DNA of 8,787 nt, from the NCBI GenBank assembly GCA_947458775.1, contig CANGZX010000016.1:1-8787 (forward strand), given 5' to 3'. Below the pieces are notes generated by a model. It ran no database searches, was not told the DNA's origin, and saw only the letters and a list, made by a program, of their open reading frames with translations. The DNA comes from Sphingobacteriaceae bacterium. Lineage in GTDB: Bacteria > Bacteroidota > Bacteroidia > Sphingobacteriales > Sphingobacteriaceae. Below are positions 5,966 to 8,787 of the stretch, piece by piece. The position numbers and the translations under genes are program-made. Every line of letters starts with the position of its first letter. Position 1 is the first letter of the stretch.

Positions 5966-5978
5966 AGATTCTTTATTA
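5945..5978. repeat. Perfect 15-bp inverted repeat with 4-base loop
   Basis: TAATAAAGAATCTTA (5945-5959) is the exact reverse complement of TAAGATTCTTTATTA (5964-5978), with TTTT between. It ends 12 bases before the M1 ATG. No T-run follows on either strand, so it is not an ordinary terminator. It overlaps the likely promoter, so an operator is the leading reading. A leader-RNA hairpin would be possible if transcription starts further upstream. Confidence 0.75.
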
Positions 5979-5990
5979 GTTAAACAGCTT

Positions 5991-7955
5991 ATGCGCCATC
6001 TTCTATTTATTTGTTATCTAGCTTTTAGTGCATTGCCTTATTTTGCTTTTGCTCAAAACATCGAGGAGCTAAAGACCATTTCTCAACAAGAAGCCGCTGT
6101 TCATCAGCGATTACAGTTACAAAGTGGCCAAATGGCTCAATTTACAACGGCTAGTGATGCTTTTGATGTAAAATATTATCGTTGCGAATGGATTATTGAC
6201 CCCGCAATACGTTACATTTCGGGCAAAGTTACGGTGTATTACGTAGCTAAAACGGCTATAAATACCATCAGCCTCGATTTGATGAATAACTTGTCGGTTA
6301 CCGAAGTAAAGCAACGTTCCTCAGTTCTGGCTAAGCAACATTTAAATAATGTGCTTACTATTAATTTGCCCGCTAGCCTGGGCGCAGGCACATTAGATTC
6401 ATTAAGCATAACTTATCAAGGTAGCCCAGGCCCTACTACTGGTTTTGGTGCCTTTATAAATAATACCCACAATGGTGTGGCTGGCATGTGGACCTTAAGT
6501 GAACCTTACGGTAGTCGGGAGTGGTGGCCCTGCAAAAATGGCTTAGACGATAAAGCCGACTCTGTTGATGTGTTTGTTACCCATCCTTCTATCTACAAAG
6601 CATCCTCAAACGGATTGTTAAAAAGTGAAACGGTATTGGGAGGAGGAAAAACACGTACCTATTGGAAACATCGCTACCCCATTGTATCGTATTTGGTGTG
6701 CTTGGCAGTAACAAATTACAGTGTTTTTTCTGTGAATGTGCAATTGGGTAACAAATACTTACCTATTCAAACTTTTGCTTACCCAGAGAGTTTAACTGCT
6801 TTTCAACAGGGCACGCAGAATACCCTTTTTGCCATGGCTTTGTTTCACCAAAAATTTGGCGATTATCCTTTTATTAACGAAAAATATGGGCATACTCAAT
6901 TTGGCTGGGGTGGAGGAATGGAGCACCAAACCAATTCGTTTATGATTAACCTGTCTGAAAGTTTGGTAGCCCACGAATTGGCTCATCAATGGTTTGGTGA
7001 TAAAATTACATGCGGTACTTGGGAAGATATCTGGTTGAATGAAGGCTTTGCTACGCATTTGGCTAGCTTTTACGACGAGAATAAATACGGCCAAATTAGT
7101 TGGGATGGCGTGATTATGAAGCGTAAACAAGCAGTCGACTTCATTACATCACTGCCGGATGGGTCGGTAAAAGTGAGCGATACGACCAATGTGGGCCGTA
7201 TTTTTAATAGCCGATTATCGTATCAAAAAGGGTCTTATTTATTATATATGTTGCGCTGGAAGTTAAGCGATGAGGTATTTTTTAAAGCCATTCAGCAGTA
7301 TCAAAAAGATCCGAAATTAGTATATGGTTTTGCTCGAACTGCTGATTTGAAACGAAATTTAGAGCAAGTAAGTGGCGTAGATTTAACTGAATTTTTCAAA
7401 GATTGGTACGAAGGGCAGGGTTATCCGAGTTACCAAGTACAATGGACCCCCGTGGGCACTGACCACGTGCGGATTAAACTCAATCAAACTACTTCGCATC
7501 CCTCGGTTGATTTTTTTGAATTGCCCCTAGCATTAAAATTTTCCAATGCAAGCCAAACTAAAACTCTTGTGCTCGATAATAAAACAAATGGCGAAGTATT
7601 TATTAAGCAACTGGGTTTTATTCCTACTAGTGTGGTGGTAGACCCGGAATATTGGCTCATAACTAAAAACAATACCACGCAGAAGGTGAGCGATGATCTG
7701 AATCCCGAGAATTTTGTAAAAATCTATCCGAATCCTATTGGCGATCAATTTTCGGTGTATTTGCGTAATTTTTCGTCGGCAGAAACTACACTATCCATCT
7801 ACACCATGCAGGGCAAACTCATACAAAAAGAGCTACCTGTTTTAGTAGAAAAAAGTGGCGTTTCAGTAATTAATTCGCAGCATTGGCCACAGGGTAACTA
7901 TGTATTAAAAATCAGTTCAGGTGGGGTAAAACAAAGTTTTAAACTGATAAAATAG
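5991..7955 (+). CDS. Secreted M1-family metalloaminopeptidase with T9SS sorting domain
   Basis: A 654-residue zinc aminopeptidase expected to act outside the cytoplasm, removing N-terminal residues from peptides. A signal peptide covers residues 1-21 (hydrophobic core, cleavage after AFA). An N-terminal beta domain runs to about 250. The substrate-binding loop is GGGMEH (307-312), where the classic M1 loop is GAMEN. The zinc site is HELAH (328-332) plus E351 in NEGFA, the normal HExxH-x18-E spacing. Y411 in SYQKGSYLLYML is placed as the transition-state tyrosine. After about residue 565 comes a sorting domain of roughly 85 residues with KIYPNP at its start, YTMQGKLI, and GNYVLKI plus basic residues at the end. 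This is typical of T9SS type A substrates that are exported across the outer membrane and often anchored to the cell surface. An M14 carboxypeptidase gene follows 43 bases later. Confidence 0.95.
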   Translation: MRHLLFICYLAFSALPYFAFAQNIEELKTISQQEAAVHQRLQLQSGQMAQFTTASDAFDVKYYRCEWIIDPAIRYISGKVTVYYVAKTAINTISLDLMNNLSVTEVKQRSSVLAKQHLNNVLTINLPASLGAGTLDSLSITYQGSPGPTTGFGAFINNTHNGVAGMWTLSEPYGSREWWPCKNGLDDKADSVDVFVTHPSIYKASSNGLLKSETVLGGGKTRTYWKHRYPIVSYLVCLAVTNYSVFSVNVQLGNKYLPIQTFAYPESLTAFQQGTQNTLFAMALFHQKFGDYPFINEKYGHTQFGWGGGMEHQTNSFMINLSESLVAHELAHQWFGDKITCGTWEDIWLNEGFATHLASFYDENKYGQISWDGVIMKRKQAVDFITSLPDGSVKVSDTTNVGRIFNSRLSYQKGSYLLYMLRWKLSDEVFFKAIQQYQKDPKLVYGFARTADLKRNLEQVSGVDLTEFFKDWYEGQGYPSYQVQWTPVGTDHVRIKLNQTTSHPSVDFFELPLALKFSNASQTKTLVLDNKTNGEVFIKQLGFIPTSVVVDPEYWLITKNNTTQKVSDDLNPENFVKIYPNPIGDQFSVYLRNFSSAETTLSIYTMQGKLIQKELPVLVEKSGVSVINSQHWPQGNYVLKISSGGVKQSFKLIK

Positions 7956-7998
7956 GGCGAAGCATAAAAGCTTTGGGCAAATTGAATGAACTAAACTT

Positions 7999-8787
7999 AT
8001 GAAAAAACTTCTTATCATCTTGTTCATGGGCTACTTACCTAGTTATGGCCAGTTAACACCTTTTGAGCAAAGCCCTACTAAAAATGTAAGTGCCACGCAT
8101 GCCCAAGCCATTGCCTTTTACCAAGCATTAGATGCGCAATTTGAAGAGCTTAAATTGCTCACTTGCGGTTTAACAGATAGCGGGAAGCCACTACATTTGG
8201 CTGTGCTCTCAAAAAATAAAAATTTCGATCCAGCAGCGCTTCGTAATCAAAATAAACGCATTCTATTAATCAACAACGGCATTCACCCGGGTGAGCCCGA
8301 AGGCATTGACGCTTCGATGATGTTGGTACGAGACGTCTTGAAAAACCAGTTGCTACCCGCCGATGTGGTGATTTGTGTAATTCCTATTTATAATATTGAT
8401 GGGAGCTTAAACCGTTCGTCAACCTCAAGAGCTAATCAAAATGGTCCGGAGGCCTATGGTTTTCGAGGAAATGCTCAAAACTTAGATTTAAACAGAGATT
8501 TTATCAAAACCGATTCTAAAAATTCGCGATCATTTCAAGAAATTTTTACTACTTGGCAGCCCGATATCTTTTTCGATAACCACACCAGCAATGGCGCCGA
8601 TTATCAATATGTAATGACCCTGATTGATACCCAACAAGATAAATTAAGTCCTACGTTGGCCAATTACATGAGCAAACAACTCACACCCGAATTGTTTAAG
8701 CGCATGAAGGATAGCGGTTGTGAAATGACACCTTATGTAGATCATGTGGGCGAAACGCCCGACCTCGGCATACAAGCATTTTTAGAG
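7999..8787 (+). CDS. Secreted M14-family zinc carboxypeptidase (partial, 3' end missing)
   Basis: An ATG at 7999-8001 opens a frame that continues to the window edge, giving 263 residues. The first 17 or so (MKKLLIILFMGYLPSYG) form a signal peptide with likely cleavage before Q18; there is no lipobox cysteine. The M14 metal site is visible: H96 and E99 in NNGIHPGEPEG, and the third ligand H195 in FFDNHTSNG. NLDLNRDF (161-168) matches the family block whose arginine and asparagine hold the substrate C-terminal carboxylate. The general-base glutamate normally lies near the C terminus and is beyond the edge. M14 enzymes remove C-terminal residues, or in some branches cleave peptidoglycan stem peptides or amide conjugates, so the substrate stays open. 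The 43-base gap after the M1 gene has no obvious terminator or promoter, so the two genes are probably cotranscribed. Confidence 0.92.
   Translation, partial: MKKLLIILFMGYLPSYGQLTPFEQSPTKNVSATHAQAIAFYQALDAQFEELKLLTCGLTDSGKPLHLAVLSKNKNFDPAALRNQNKRILLINNGIHPGEPEGIDASMMLVRDVLKNQLLPADVVICVIPIYNIDGSLNRSSTSRANQNGPEAYGFRGNAQNLDLNRDFIKTDSKNSRSFQEIFTTWQPDIFFDNHTSNGADYQYVMTLIDTQQDKLSPTLANYMSKQLTPELFKRMKDSGCEMTPYVDHVGETPDLGIQAFLE

Noticed and set aside
6792..7130. A 112-codon minus-strand frame within the M1 gene
   Set aside because: It is antisense to the catalytic domain of the aminopeptidase and shows no independent evidence of coding.
7956..7998. Separate promoter for the M14 gene in the 43-base gap
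   Set aside because: AAAAGCTTTGGG resembles the second half of a -7 box but lacks the TA at the right spacing. Cotranscription with the M1 gene is simpler.
1..8787. Mobile elements, CRISPR arrays, phage or defence genes
   Set aside because: No transposase, integrase, regularly spaced repeats, target-site duplications or defence-type domains were seen on either strand.

Overview
The window looks like a piece of a Bacteroidota chromosome, most likely from a Flavobacteriales-, Chitinophagales- or Sphingobacteriales-like lineage. The evidence is an AT-rich sequence, start codons preceded by A-rich stretches rather than Shine-Dalgarno sites, several upstream matches to the Bacteroidota -7 box TAnnTTTG, and a secreted M1 aminopeptidase ending in a type IX secretion (Por) sorting domain. 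No tRNA, rRNA, CRISPR array, insertion sequence or phage gene is visible. Most of the window is ordinary housekeeping and accessory metabolism.

Layout. (1) 1-247, minus: N-terminal receiver domain of a response regulator cut by the window edge, with an 11-bp inverted repeat spanning its start codon and candidate promoter. (2) 341-1540, minus: a crotonase-fold enoyl-CoA hydratase preceded by a small cobalamin-binding protein, probably one transcript. (3) 1541-1667: a divergent promoter region. (4) 1668-3774, plus: glutaminyl-tRNA synthetase (glnS), then 7 bases later a PaaI-like hotdog thioesterase. (5) 3775-4085: a 311-base stretch with no conventional gene. It holds an inverted repeat, a good promoter match, a 10-bp hairpin, a short valine-rich reading frame and a long two-part hairpin running into a U-tract. 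(6) 4086-5885, minus: pepT (tripeptidase) followed by a small SET-domain lysine methyltransferase. (7) 5886-5990: a short divergent region with two inverted repeats, one a perfect 15-bp stem. (8) 5991-8787, plus: a secreted M1 aminopeptidase with a T9SS sorting domain, then a secreted M14 carboxypeptidase cut by the right edge.

How it fits together. The right half looks like a peptide-utilisation locus. The exported M1 and M14 enzymes would attack extracytoplasmic peptides from the N- and C-terminal ends, and cytoplasmic PepT would finish imported tripeptides. The left half pairs acyl-CoA chemistry (crotonase, B12-binding subunit) with translation (glnS).

The most unusual element is the 3862-4079 region. 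It looks like an independent small transcript or attenuator-like leader, but no same-strand gene follows it within the window; the next gene converges on it. Whether it is an orphan leader, a small RNA or a regulatory transcript antisense to the SET gene cannot be settled from sequence alone.
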